DNA of 50,153 bases, from NCBI GenBank assembly GCA_001858525.1, contig CM007360.1, positions 1 through 50,153 of the forward strand, read 5' to 3'. This document shows positions 43,014-50,153 of the stretch, piece after piece. The stretch's first letter is position 1, and every line of letters begins with the position of its first letter. The notes beneath the pieces are model-generated. The model was given only the letters and a program-made list of their open reading frames with translations. It searched no databases and was not told where the DNA came from. The position numbers were made by a program, and so were the translations under genes. The DNA is from Vampirovibrio chlorellavorus (lineage in GTDB: Bacteria; Cyanobacteriota; Vampirovibrionia; Vampirovibrionales; Vampirovibrionaceae).

Positions 43014-44959
43014 AAACCGCAAAAGACAAAGCGGCAACCCGTAGGCAGGCTCAGCAGGATTGCATGGTGATGGGCGGCATTGTGCTGGCCGCTAGCATTG
43101 GGGCTACCCAATTTGTGGCTGAGCGGTTTCATTATCATCCGGCGCTGGGTGCGCCCTGGTTGGATCATCTGTATGCCCCTTGGAGCTGGTTGGTCTGGCA
43201 AACCCAATTTGAGGTGCGGGGGCCGCAGACCTTCGCCTTGGTGCGGATTGCTTTCATCCTGATCCTAGGCGGCACGGCGTATGGTTACCTCACCATTCTC
43301 AGCATGCGCCAGCGTTCGCTCAAGGCCCATACCGATACTCATGGGACCGCGCATTTCGCCACTCAAGAAGAAATTGAAGAGTCAGGGCTTTTGACGTTGC
43401 CCGGAGAAAAGGGCGCCGGGGTTTATGTGGGGGGCTGGCTGGATTCAAACGGCAAATTGCGTTATCTGCGCCATGATGGCCCCGAGCATATTGCGGCCAT
43501 TGCCCCCACCCGTTCCGGGAAAGGGGTGGGTTTGGTGGTTCCCACGCTATTGACCTGGCCCCATTCGGCACTAATCCATGATATGAAAGGGGAATTGTGG
43601 AATTTAACAGCGGGATATCGTAAAGCCCAGTTGGGTGGCTTGGTGCTGAAGTTTGATCCGGCTGCTGCGGAAGGCAGTTGCGCGTTTAATCCCTTGCAAG
43701 CCATTCGTCGAGCCGGGGACAATGAAGTGGGGGATGTCCAGAATCTGGTCAGTATTATCGTTGATCCCGATGGAAAGGGGTTAAATGATCACTGGATGAA
43801 AACGGCGCATGCCTTTATTACTGGCGTTATCCTGTATTTGCTGCATACCAAAGCCGGACAAGCCAACCTGTTTGATGTGGCCTTATCGCTGTCTGATCCT
43901 CAGCATCCGGTGGATCGCTTGTATGAGGCCATGTTGGCTAATACACATCCCAATCCAAAAACCCGCATGGTGATTGCCGCTGCGGCGAGAGACATGACCA
44001 ACCGGCCCGAAGCCGAGCGAGGCTCTGTTTTATCGACCGCCATGAGCTTTCTGGCCCTATACCGTGATCCCTTGGTGGCCAGGAATATCAGCCATAGCGA
44101 CTTTGCCATTCAGGATCTGATGAACCACGTACAACCAGTATCCCTGTATCTGGTGGTGCGTCCAGCCGACAAAGACCGCCTGAAGCCTTTGATGCGCTTA
44201 TTGCTCAATCAAATTGTGCGGGTGCTGACCGGTGGCAATTTAGAATTCAAGAACGGTTTGCCCGACCCTCAATACAAGCACCGCTTGCTTTTGATGCTGG
44301 ATGAGTTCCCGTCCTTTGGCAAATTAGAGGTGTTTCAGGAATCGTTGGCCTTTATCGCAGGCTATGGCTTGAAAGCCTATCTCATTATGCAGGATATCGC
44401 TCAATTGCAAGCGGCCTATGGCCCCAATGAGAGCATTATATCCAATTGCCATATTCGGATTGCCTATGCGCCCAATAACTATAAAACGGCGGAGTGGTTA
44501 TCGAACATGTTGGGGCAAATAACGGTCAGCCGTAAGGAAACCACAGTGTCCGGCAAACGCTTGGGTGGGTTGCTCAAAAACGTGAGTGAATCCATGCACA
44601 CCAGCGCCCGCCCCTTGATGACCCCGGATGAGGTCATGCGGCTGCCTGGCCCTAAAAAAAATAAGAAAACGGGTCAAATTGAGCGGGCAGGAGAAATGCT
44701 GATTTTTACGGGCGGAGGAACGCCCATTCGGGGAACGCAAATTCTTTATTTCCGCGACCCGTGGTTTCAGAAGGCGTCTCAGATTCAGCCGCCTACTGGC
44801 ACCGATACCCTTCAAGCCCGCATTCCCTGGGTCAATGCGGTTAAAGTCGAGTTGAGTAAACCGCAGGAAGCCACTGAAGCGCAACCGGAACCGGAATCAA
44901 ATGATCCAGAGCGAGCCGGGCAACAACAAAGCATTCTAGTAACGGTTCAAACCCGATGA
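43010..44959 (+). CDS. traG: TraG/VirD4-family coupling protein
   Basis: The 649-residue inner-membrane ATPase delivers the relaxase-DNA complex to the Trb channel. It has two N-terminal membrane helices, Walker A IAPTRSGKGVGLVVPTL, Walker B LLLMLDEFPSFGKLE and the C-terminal TIQILYFRDPWF-type ending of TraG (here GTQILYFRDPWF). I start at the ATG overlapping the traI stop (ATGA) with GAGAAGG upstream, not at the longer frame from 42956. Confidence 0.95.
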   Translation: MKTAKDKAATRRQAQQDCMVMGGIVLAASIGATQFVAERFHYHPALGAPWLDHLYAPWSWLVWQTQFEVRGPQTFALVRIAFILILGGTAYGYLTILSMRQRSLKAHTDTHGTAHFATQEEIEESGLLTLPGEKGAGVYVGGWLDSNGKLRYLRHDGPEHIAAIAPTRSGKGVGLVVPTLLTWPHSALIHDMKGELWNLTAGYRKAQLGGLVLKFDPAAAEGSCAFNPLQAIRRAGDNEVGDVQNLVSIIVDPDGKGLNDHWMKTAHAFITGVILYLLHTKAGQANLFDVALSLSDPQHPVDRLYEAMLANTHPNPKTRMVIAAAARDMTNRPEAERGSVLSTAMSFLALYRDPLVARNISHSDFAIQDLMNHVQPVSLYLVVRPADKDRLKPLMRLLLNQIVRVLTGGNLEFKNGLPDPQYKHRLLLMLDEFPSFGKLEVFQESLAFIAGYGLKAYLIMQDIAQLQAAYGPNESIISNCHIRIAYAPNNYKTAEWLSNMLGQITVSRKETTVSGKRLGGLLKNVSESMHTSARPLMTPDEVMRLPGPKKNKKTGQIERAGEMLIFTGGGTPIRGTQILYFRDPWFQKASQIQPPTGTDTLQARIPWVNAVKVELSKPQEATEAQPEPESNDPERAGQQQSILVTVQTR

Positions 44960-45525
44960 CAACCCTATTTGGTGTCTTAAAGTGGATTGGGGTGACTGGC
45001 TTGTGCCTGTATGCCTTACTTTGGGGCTTGATTGCTTGCGGATACCGGATTGTTACCACCCATTCTGTCCCGATGGGGCTATGGAAAACGGAACCGCTGA
45101 CAAGGCCGTTGCAAAAAGGCGATATAGCTTGGTGGTGTCCGCCGGATACGGCGGTTTCCAGGCTGGCCAAGCAGCGGGGGTATTATCCTGAAGGGGACTG
45201 CCCCGGCGGGTACCCCCATGTCATGAAGCCAGTGGCGGCCTTACCGGGGGATACTGTGGTTATTGACAATCAAGGCGTTAAGATCAATGGCCAGCGGCTT
45301 GCCAATAGCGAAAGCCGGGATCGAGATCTTCGGGGCAATGCGCTTCAGGCCATGCGCTCAGGAGCGTATCAGGTTGCGTCAGGTTCAGTTTGGCTGCTCT
45401 CATCTTTTACCGCTGAGAGCTTTGATAGTCGTTATTTTGGGCCGGTTTCAATGACGCAGGTTCACGGATTGGCATACCCCGTTTGGGTTGCTGAAACCAA
45501 GCCCGTATCCGCTCCTGGAATTTGA
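44956..45525 (+). CDS. traF: TraF-like S26 peptidase (pilin maturation)
   Basis: The 189-residue membrane-anchored peptidase of the signal-peptidase S26 family has an N-terminal helix, the serine motif THSVPMGLW and the lysine motif HVMKPVAALPGDTVVIDNQG, then LLSSFTAESFDSRYFGPV near the end. RP4 TraF joins the ends of the TrbC pilin. The TrbC here fits that substrate. It overlaps traG by four bases. Confidence 0.93.
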   Translation: MTTLFGVLKWIGVTGLCLYALLWGLIACGYRIVTTHSVPMGLWKTEPLTRPLQKGDIAWWCPPDTAVSRLAKQRGYYPEGDCPGGYPHVMKPVAALPGDTVVIDNQGVKINGQRLANSESRDRDLRGNALQAMRSGAYQVASGSVWLLSSFTAESFDSRYFGPVSMTQVHGLAYPVWVAETKPVSAPGI

Positions 45526-45583
45526 ACCTATAATTCATGGCAGGGTATTATAAAATCTAAAGCCTCGTGTTAGAATTTCAAAC

Positions 45584-46846
45584 ATGCTTTACCCTCGTAA
45601 TTTAAAGTCCGGCTTAAAAGCGGCTTTGCTCGATACGCCCATTCTGTTGCTGAATGGGGCTAGGCAGACTGGGAAAAGCACCCTGCTGGATGCACTAGGC
45701 AATGAGCGGGCAACCCGTGTGGTGAGTTTGGATGACTTGATGACCCTACAATCCATCCGGGAGAATGCTCAAGCCTATTTGGCGGGGCTATCCGAGGAGC
45801 GCATCATTATTGATGAAGTCCAACGCGCCCCAGAGCTTTTTTTACCACTCAAAGAAAGCGTGGATCGCCATCGGGTGCCGGGACGGTTTCTTTTAACGGG
45901 TTCCGCCAATGTGCTGATGCTTCCCAAGCTAGCGGATACGTTGGCGGGCCGGATGGAAATATTGACCTTGTGGCCGTTATCCCAAGGGGAGCTGCGGGAG
46001 AAACAAGAAGGCTTTATTGACCTTCTCTTTTCAGATAAACCCTTGCCCCCAGTGCCTGAAGTCACTTTGCAAGTATTGCTCCAGATGCTCATAACCGGAG
46101 GGTACCCAGAACCAGTGGGACGGAGTGATAATAAACGCCGGGACGCTTGGTTTCAATCTTATATCAACACCATTTTGCAGCGCGATGTACAAGAACTTAG
46201 CCGGATTGAAGGCTTGGCCGCTTTGCCCAACTTGCTCAAGCTGATTGCCACCCGCAGTGGCGGCCTTTTAAACACGGCGGATCTCTCCCGGAGCTTGAGT
46301 TTAAGTAGCCCGACCTTGCTGCGGTATATCCGATTGCTGGAAGCGGTTTTCTTACTGGTCAGCATCCCGCCTTGGTACTCGAATCTCGGCAAACGTCTGG
46401 TCAAGGCTCCTCGGCTTTATTTGAATGATACGGGCCTGCTTTGCCACTTGCTGGCCTTGGATCAAGAGAGCCTGAGTCAGAACCATAACCATTTGGGGCC
46501 GGTGCTGGAAAATTTCGTGGTGCTGGAGCTAATGAAGCAAGCAGGTTGGAGTGATAAAACGGTTCGCCTCAGCCATTATCGAACCCATGCGGGGCAAGAG
46601 GTCGATTTGATTTTAGAAATGGGGGTTCAGATGGTGGGGGTCGAAGTTAAAGCCGCCAGTAGCCTCACCTCAGACCATTTTAAAGGGCTTCGTCATTTAC
46701 GGGATGAGTTAGGGGCTGCGTTTCATCGGGGGATTGTCCTGTACACGGGCCGTCAAACGGTTGCCATTGATGATCGCATTTGGGCCGTGCCCATTTCGGC
46801 TTTATGGGAGGCCAATGCTTTTCCTGCTGAACGTCTCACTGTTTAA
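45584..46846 (+). CDS. DUF4143-type AAA ATPase (second copy)
   Basis: The 420-residue protein has Walker A LNGARQTGKSTLL, Walker B RIIIDEVQ, FLLTGSANVLMLP, and a C-terminal DUF4143 region with EVDLILE and GVEVKAASS, a nuclease-like pair. It has the same architecture as the gene at 14498-15754. It starts 58 bases after traF. TTGAAC and TATTAT in the gap may be its own promoter. No role in transfer is known for the family, and it may be a passenger or stability gene. Confidence 0.8.
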   Translation: MLYPRNLKSGLKAALLDTPILLLNGARQTGKSTLLDALGNERATRVVSLDDLMTLQSIRENAQAYLAGLSEERIIIDEVQRAPELFLPLKESVDRHRVPGRFLLTGSANVLMLPKLADTLAGRMEILTLWPLSQGELREKQEGFIDLLFSDKPLPPVPEVTLQVLLQMLITGGYPEPVGRSDNKRRDAWFQSYINTILQRDVQELSRIEGLAALPNLLKLIATRSGGLLNTADLSRSLSLSSPTLLRYIRLLEAVFLLVSIPPWYSNLGKRLVKAPRLYLNDTGLLCHLLALDQESLSQNHNHLGPVLENFVVLELMKQAGWSDKTVRLSHYRTHAGQEVDLILEMGVQMVGVEVKAASSLTSDHFKGLRHLRDELGAAFHRGIVLYTGRQTVAIDDRIWAVPISALWEANAFPAERLTV

Positions 46847-46924
46847 GCAAACAAAAAACGCTCCTTTTGGACAAACTGTAGTGGACTGTACCCAAGAGCT
46901 TTTTGCTATATTCATCAAGAAACG

Positions 46925-46965
46925 AAAAAGGGTTGTAATTCTGGAGCAGTCGTCCAGAATTACAA
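46925..46965 (-). terminator. Long perfect inverted repeat, probable end of the trb-ardC operon
   Basis: TTGTAATTCTGGA (46933-46945) and TCCAGAATTACAA (46953-46965) are perfect 13-base arms around GCAGTCG. On the minus strand the stem is followed by CCC and TTTTT (46929-46925), so it can end the transcript that leaves the ArdC-type gene. The 13-7-13 layout also resembles a recombinase core site. Confidence 0.55.
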
Positions 46966-47019
46966 GGCATTGCCAATAAATTACACTTGAGGCAAAAGTC
47001 TCACATTTCTTGCTGAATT

Positions 47020-49257
47020 TTATCGTGATAATCCCCGACTCCCTGTTTGCACTAAGGACTTGTCGGGTTTTAGGGTTGTCCCTTTCAAAGCCTGTTGCTG
47101 TTTAAGCGTTAGCTGGTCTGCCAAAAGTTTGGTTTCACTGGCCTTCAAACCACTTTGAATTTGGCTTAGAACCTCATCTTTCCCTTTGGCCAAACAAAGA
47201 TCGTTCCAGTCGGTGCCACAAGCGCCTTTCTCAAACTGGGGAAGCAACACATTGCCTTTCACCAGTTGAGCCGCTTCCTGGGCCTTCTGGAGGCCAACGT
47301 TTTGCTCTTTGGGCTTGTGATGATCGTTATCGCCCGCTAGAAACAACATTTTTTCTGGGTGCTTGGCTTTAAGGGCTTGGGCGACCGGAGCCAGGTTCCC
47401 AGCATTGAAGGCCACGGCCACGGGCAGTCCTGAAACCTCATGGAGGGTAGCTCCGGTGGCATAACCCTCAGTAATCAGGATTTTATCTGAGCCATTGAAT
47501 TGGCCAAGGGTATGGAATCCGCCTTGCAGTTTTCCACCAAAAGGAAAACTTTTCTGCCCCTGAGCGTCAATAGATTGAGCGCTCCACAGGACGCCCTCGG
47601 CATCTTGAACGGGAATCAGCAATTGCCCTAGGCCGCTCCAGTGGTGGCTTGTTCCGTCCGGCTTGGAAAACGCCAGTGCCCCTTGGGTGTTCAAGCGTAG
47701 TCCATGGGCAGCCACCCCTTTGCTGCTCAAATAGGGGTGTTGATCCGCTGGGTTTAGCGTATTCCATATTTCACGCACCTGGTCTGCGGTTTGGGCTTGC
47801 CGCCGATTTGTCTCTAACTCTCTTAATGCTTGCTTTTGGGCCGCTTCGGCGGCCAGCCTGGCTTTATCCGCCTCGCTGAGAGTTGTGACCGCGCCCTCAT
47901 ATTTCCAATTGGTTTTCTGACCGGTTTTATAATTCTGGATAAAGCCTGCTGGATGACCGTCCAGGAATCCCGCATAGGCTCCGCTTTTTTGCTGCTGGGT
48001 ATCCCCTTGCACTTTCACCCGGTACAGTTTGCCATTCATGATGGGGCTGCTATCCATAATCAATCCCGCCGCCTGTAAGGCATTGGCGAAGGCTTCTACC
48101 GGCTCTATCTGATCTGATTGATTTTGTTTAGGTTCAACTTGCCAACGACTCAGGGGGTCCAGATCAAGCCCCGAAGGGGCGTACCAACACTTGGCTTGCC
48201 GGTCATATTGAGCGCCATGCTTTTTGGCCTCCTCCTTTTCAGAATAGGGCACGGCCAGATAAACCCGTTCCGAGGCCATTGTTTGGGGGATTTTCGGCAT
48301 GTCTATCGTTCCCCCTCTATTGACCGATTCATCCGGTCGGCCAGCCAATTCATGCGTCTGGCCTTGCTCCTGAGTGAACGCCAGAACAAACCGTTGAATT
48401 TTCTCGGCGTCTGACGCTGCCCGGAAAATTTCATAGGGATCTTCTTCCAGGGCTTTGACCCAGGAGCCAATGTAGGCCACATGTTGTGAGGGATCATGCC
48501 CAATACTCAAGCGGTCGCCCAGCATGAGGGAACTGATCTCAGCCCGGAGTTCTTCCTTGGCATAGCCATCAGAGCCAAACGGATGAACTAAATCCCGGTT
48601 TAATCGGGATTCATGCCCTGTCCAATGGCCCAATTCGTGTAAGGCGGTGGCATAAAAGTTATCTGCCGTTGGGAATTGACCCCGTTCCGGCAATACAATC
48701 CGATCCGTTCTGGGTTGATAAAAGGCCCGGTTGCCAGCTTGGAACTGAATATCGGCCTCAGATTGCGACAAAATGCGTTCTGCCTGTTCATGCCGTTCCC
48801 AAGCGGGCAAGGCCGAACGGGTTTCAGGTTCTATGCCGCTCATTTGCGAAGCATTAAAAACGGTGGCGTTAAAGCAGCGAGGCACTTGCAGACGAACGGT
48901 TGCCAAAACAGGCTTGCCGTCCGGGTCTTTGAGTGGCTTCCCCTCCGCGTCGGTGGCGGGCACTTGTTTATCCCATTGCCAATACTGGATGGTTGTGCCT
49001 TTTTCGCCTTTGTTAATCCGGGCATCGACTTGACTGGCCTGTTTGAAGGTCATCCATCTGGAATCCTGATAGCCACGGTTGTCCGCTTGGCTCATCAGCC
49101 AGAGGGCATTCATGCCCTTGTAATCATTGCCGGTGGTGGGATTATAGGGCATGCTGCGCTGGCCGGGTTCCCAGGGTTTGATCCAGGGAGCGGTGCCGGT
49201 TTTAAGCTGCTCAATGATGCGACTGGCCACCTGATCCACGTATTCATGGTTATTCAT
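47020..49257 (-). CDS. ArdC-like antirestriction protease fused to TOPRIM primase-like domain
   Basis: The 745-residue multidomain protein starts at ATG 49257, which has AAGGGGA 7 bases upstream and overlaps the preceding gene. Domains in order are an ArdC/DUF1738 ssDNA-binding part (YVDQVASRIIEQLKTGTAPW), a zincin with ALHELGHWTGHESRL (HExxH near 207), a DUF5710-like module (LAVPYSEKEEAKKHGAQYD, about 332-375), and a C-terminal TOPRIM region as in TraC-type primases (ILITEGYATGATL near 590 and LAGDNDHH near 638). ArdC proteins travel with or protect incoming single-stranded DNA. The primase-like part may prime the second strand, but activity is inferred. Confidence 0.85.
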   Translation of the reverse strand: MNNHEYVDQVASRIIEQLKTGTAPWIKPWEPGQRSMPYNPTTGNDYKGMNALWLMSQADNRGYQDSRWMTFKQASQVDARINKGEKGTTIQYWQWDKQVPATDAEGKPLKDPDGKPVLATVRLQVPRCFNATVFNASQMSGIEPETRSALPAWERHEQAERILSQSEADIQFQAGNRAFYQPRTDRIVLPERGQFPTADNFYATALHELGHWTGHESRLNRDLVHPFGSDGYAKEELRAEISSLMLGDRLSIGHDPSQHVAYIGSWVKALEEDPYEIFRAASDAEKIQRFVLAFTQEQGQTHELAGRPDESVNRGGTIDMPKIPQTMASERVYLAVPYSEKEEAKKHGAQYDRQAKCWYAPSGLDLDPLSRWQVEPKQNQSDQIEPVEAFANALQAAGLIMDSSPIMNGKLYRVKVQGDTQQQKSGAYAGFLDGHPAGFIQNYKTGQKTNWKYEGAVTTLSEADKARLAAEAAQKQALRELETNRRQAQTADQVREIWNTLNPADQHPYLSSKGVAAHGLRLNTQGALAFSKPDGTSHHWSGLGQLLIPVQDAEGVLWSAQSIDAQGQKSFPFGGKLQGGFHTLGQFNGSDKILITEGYATGATLHEVSGLPVAVAFNAGNLAPVAQALKAKHPEKMLFLAGDNDHHKPKEQNVGLQKAQEAAQLVKGNVLLPQFEKGACGTDWNDLCLAKGKDEVLSQIQSGLKASETKLLADQLTLKQQQALKGTTLKPDKSLVQTGSRGLSR

Positions 49258-49474
49258 GGCGTTCCCCTTGGGTTTGAATGCTATCAAAGCTCGATTCCCA
49301 GGCATCTTCTGAGGAAAGAGCATCCTCAACAAAGGCTCCCATGGTTTCAGCCGTTTCCAAATCTACTTCCACCATCACCCCAGGCTGGCCCCAATCCTCC
49401 AGGCTTTGGCTAATTACGGGCAATTGCTCCGGTTCTCTCAGATCCAGTTCTTTTTCTCGTCGGCTGTCCGTCAT
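49250..49474 (-). CDS. Small acidic protein upstream of the ArdC-type gene
   Basis: The 74-residue, strongly acidic protein (EVDLETAETMGAFVEDALSS) has no signal or membrane segment. It overlaps the ArdC-type start by 8 bases and lies 43 bases after trbN, so it is part of the same transcript. I do not recognise the family. Its charge would fit a DNA mimic or an ArdC partner, but that is speculation. A GGAG ribosome site precedes the ATG. Confidence 0.6.
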   Translation of the reverse strand: MTDSRREKELDLREPEQLPVISQSLEDWGQPGVMVEVDLETAETMGAFVEDALSSEDAWESSFDSIQTQGERHE

Positions 49475-49517
49475 GAAAATTGGCTCCTTTGCTGCGTTGT
49501 TTTGACCTGCGGGCCTG

Positions 49518-50147
49518 TTATTGCTCGGTTCCTTGGCCTGATGTCCAGATGGAATACACGGTTGAATCCGCCGTATAAATATCCGGTGGCCCTTTTAGGG
49601 GATCAACCGGAAGGGACGGCTTTTCGGATTTGGGTGTTGCCGTGGCTAGAAAACGCGCTGGCCATTGTTGGATTGAGGCCCGCACGGTTACTTGCAGCCC
49701 TTTTTTGCCATAGTATTTGGCCACATACCCGTTGTGAAAGCCCCGCTCGTAATTGCCGGTATTGTAGGCAGACAAAGCGGCGCGCAGAGCATCTTGTCCG
49801 TGTCCATACCGTTTGACCGCGCCCGCATAGCCTCGGCTCAAAATACGGCTTCCTGCGGCCAGGTTGTGGCAAGGCTCCAAGACTTGCTCCAACGTAAGCC
49901 CCAAGCCTTTGAGATTCTGGCTATTGATTTGCATCAGGCCCAAATCCACGCTGTAGCCTAAGCCGATATAGTAACGTGCCAATTGAGCGGCTTCAGTGGC
50001 GTTTTGGGGCCGGGGACGCTTTGCAATAGGGCCATTAATACCCAGCGCATAGGGATTGCCGCCCGATTCTACCCGGATAATGGCGGCAATGGTTTCAGGG
50101 GCCACGGTAGGGGCGCAGTGGTGCATCAGTTCAAGAGAAGGCAGCAT
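49518..50147 (-). CDS. trbN: TrbN/VirB1-family lytic transglycosylase
   Basis: The 209-residue SLT-type enzyme opens peptidoglycan for the channel. It has the catalytic glutamate in AAIIRVESGGNPYALGIN, the SVDLGLMQINSQNL motif and ALSAYNTGNYERGF. There is no clear signal peptide. The start is 6 bases from the window end. On a circular molecule the trbI stop would be just upstream in the same frame, with GGAG inside trbI about 10 bases before the ATG. The order trbI-trbN is then part of the same operon. Confidence 0.92.
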   Translation of the reverse strand: MLPSLELMHHCAPTVAPETIAAIIRVESGGNPYALGINGPIAKRPRPQNATEAAQLARYYIGLGYSVDLGLMQINSQNLKGLGLTLEQVLEPCHNLAAGSRILSRGYAGAVKRYGHGQDALRAALSAYNTGNYERGFHNGYVAKYYGKKGLQVTVRASIQQWPARFLATATPKSEKPSLPVDPLKGPPDIYTADSTVYSIWTSGQGTEQ

Positions 50148-50153
50148 AGCGCG

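Noticed and set aside
48676-49413. A 245-codon plus-strand frame opposite the ArdC-type gene
   Set aside because: No recognisable domain or start signal; it mirrors the coding strand of the ArdC gene.

Overview
The window reads as one complete circular conjugative plasmid of about 50 kb from a Gram-negative (diderm) bacterium. Closure is inferred. The trbI stop codon lies at bases 3..1 of the minus strand. Across the junction it is followed by 6 bases and the ATG of the transglycosylase gene at 50147, with a GGAG ribosome site inside the end of trbI, so the two ends join as one operon. VirB/Trb envelope proteins, TolC-type outer-membrane channels and RND pumps require an outer membrane. I cannot name the host. 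Proteobacteria fit, and from unverified memory so do non-photosynthetic cyanobacterial relatives such as Vampirovibrio. I saw no rRNA, tRNA, CRISPR array or intact insertion sequence.

Layout. (1) 1-10.2 kb, minus strand: the mating-pair-formation operon trbB-C-D-E-J-K-L-F-G-H-I. Through the junction it continues into trbN, a small acidic protein and an ArdC-TOPRIM protein (47.0-50.15 kb) and ends at a strong hairpin near 46.9 kb. (2) 10.3-14.5 kb: control and replication. There is a double Xre repressor-like gene, an Abi-like HEPN gene and two tandem genes that each pair a DnaA domain I-like module with an unfamiliar C-terminal domain. Next comes a leader region holding an antisense RNA and an attenuator, then an HTH-coiled-coil gene embedded in GAACWGTTC repeats. 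(3) 14.5-17.6 kb: a DUF4143 ATPase, a 500-base non-coding stretch with a perfect DnaA box, and three small plasmid genes (LPD29, DUF3768, unknown), each followed by a GC-rich hairpin. (4) 17.7-34.8 kb: metal-resistance cargo. It has a first RND-adaptor-TolC set, a DUF305 protein, MerR with a copper P1B ATPase, then a CzcCBA-type RND set with a Cys-containing leader gene and a CDF-like protein. (5) 35.0-38.6 kb: stability and defence (MazEF-type toxin-antitoxin, a catalytic-core tyrosine recombinase with inverted repeats, an OLD-family ATPase/TOPRIM nuclease). (6) 38.6-46.8 kb: an RP4/IncP-like DNA-processing region, traM-traL-traK on the minus strand, oriT, then traJ-traI-traG-traF on the plus strand and a second DUF4143 ATPase.

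How it works together: TraJ, TraK and TraI assemble at oriT and nick the minus strand. TraG couples the DNA to the Trb channel, TraF matures the TrbC pilin and TrbN opens peptidoglycan. The ArdC-TOPRIM protein probably acts on the incoming single strand. No TrfA, RepA or RepB type initiator and no ParA/ParB pair could be recognised. The DnaA-domain pair with its antisense-controlled leader is therefore the best candidate for a new kind of replication module, and the HTH-coiled-coil gene with its repeats is the best candidate for partition or copy control.
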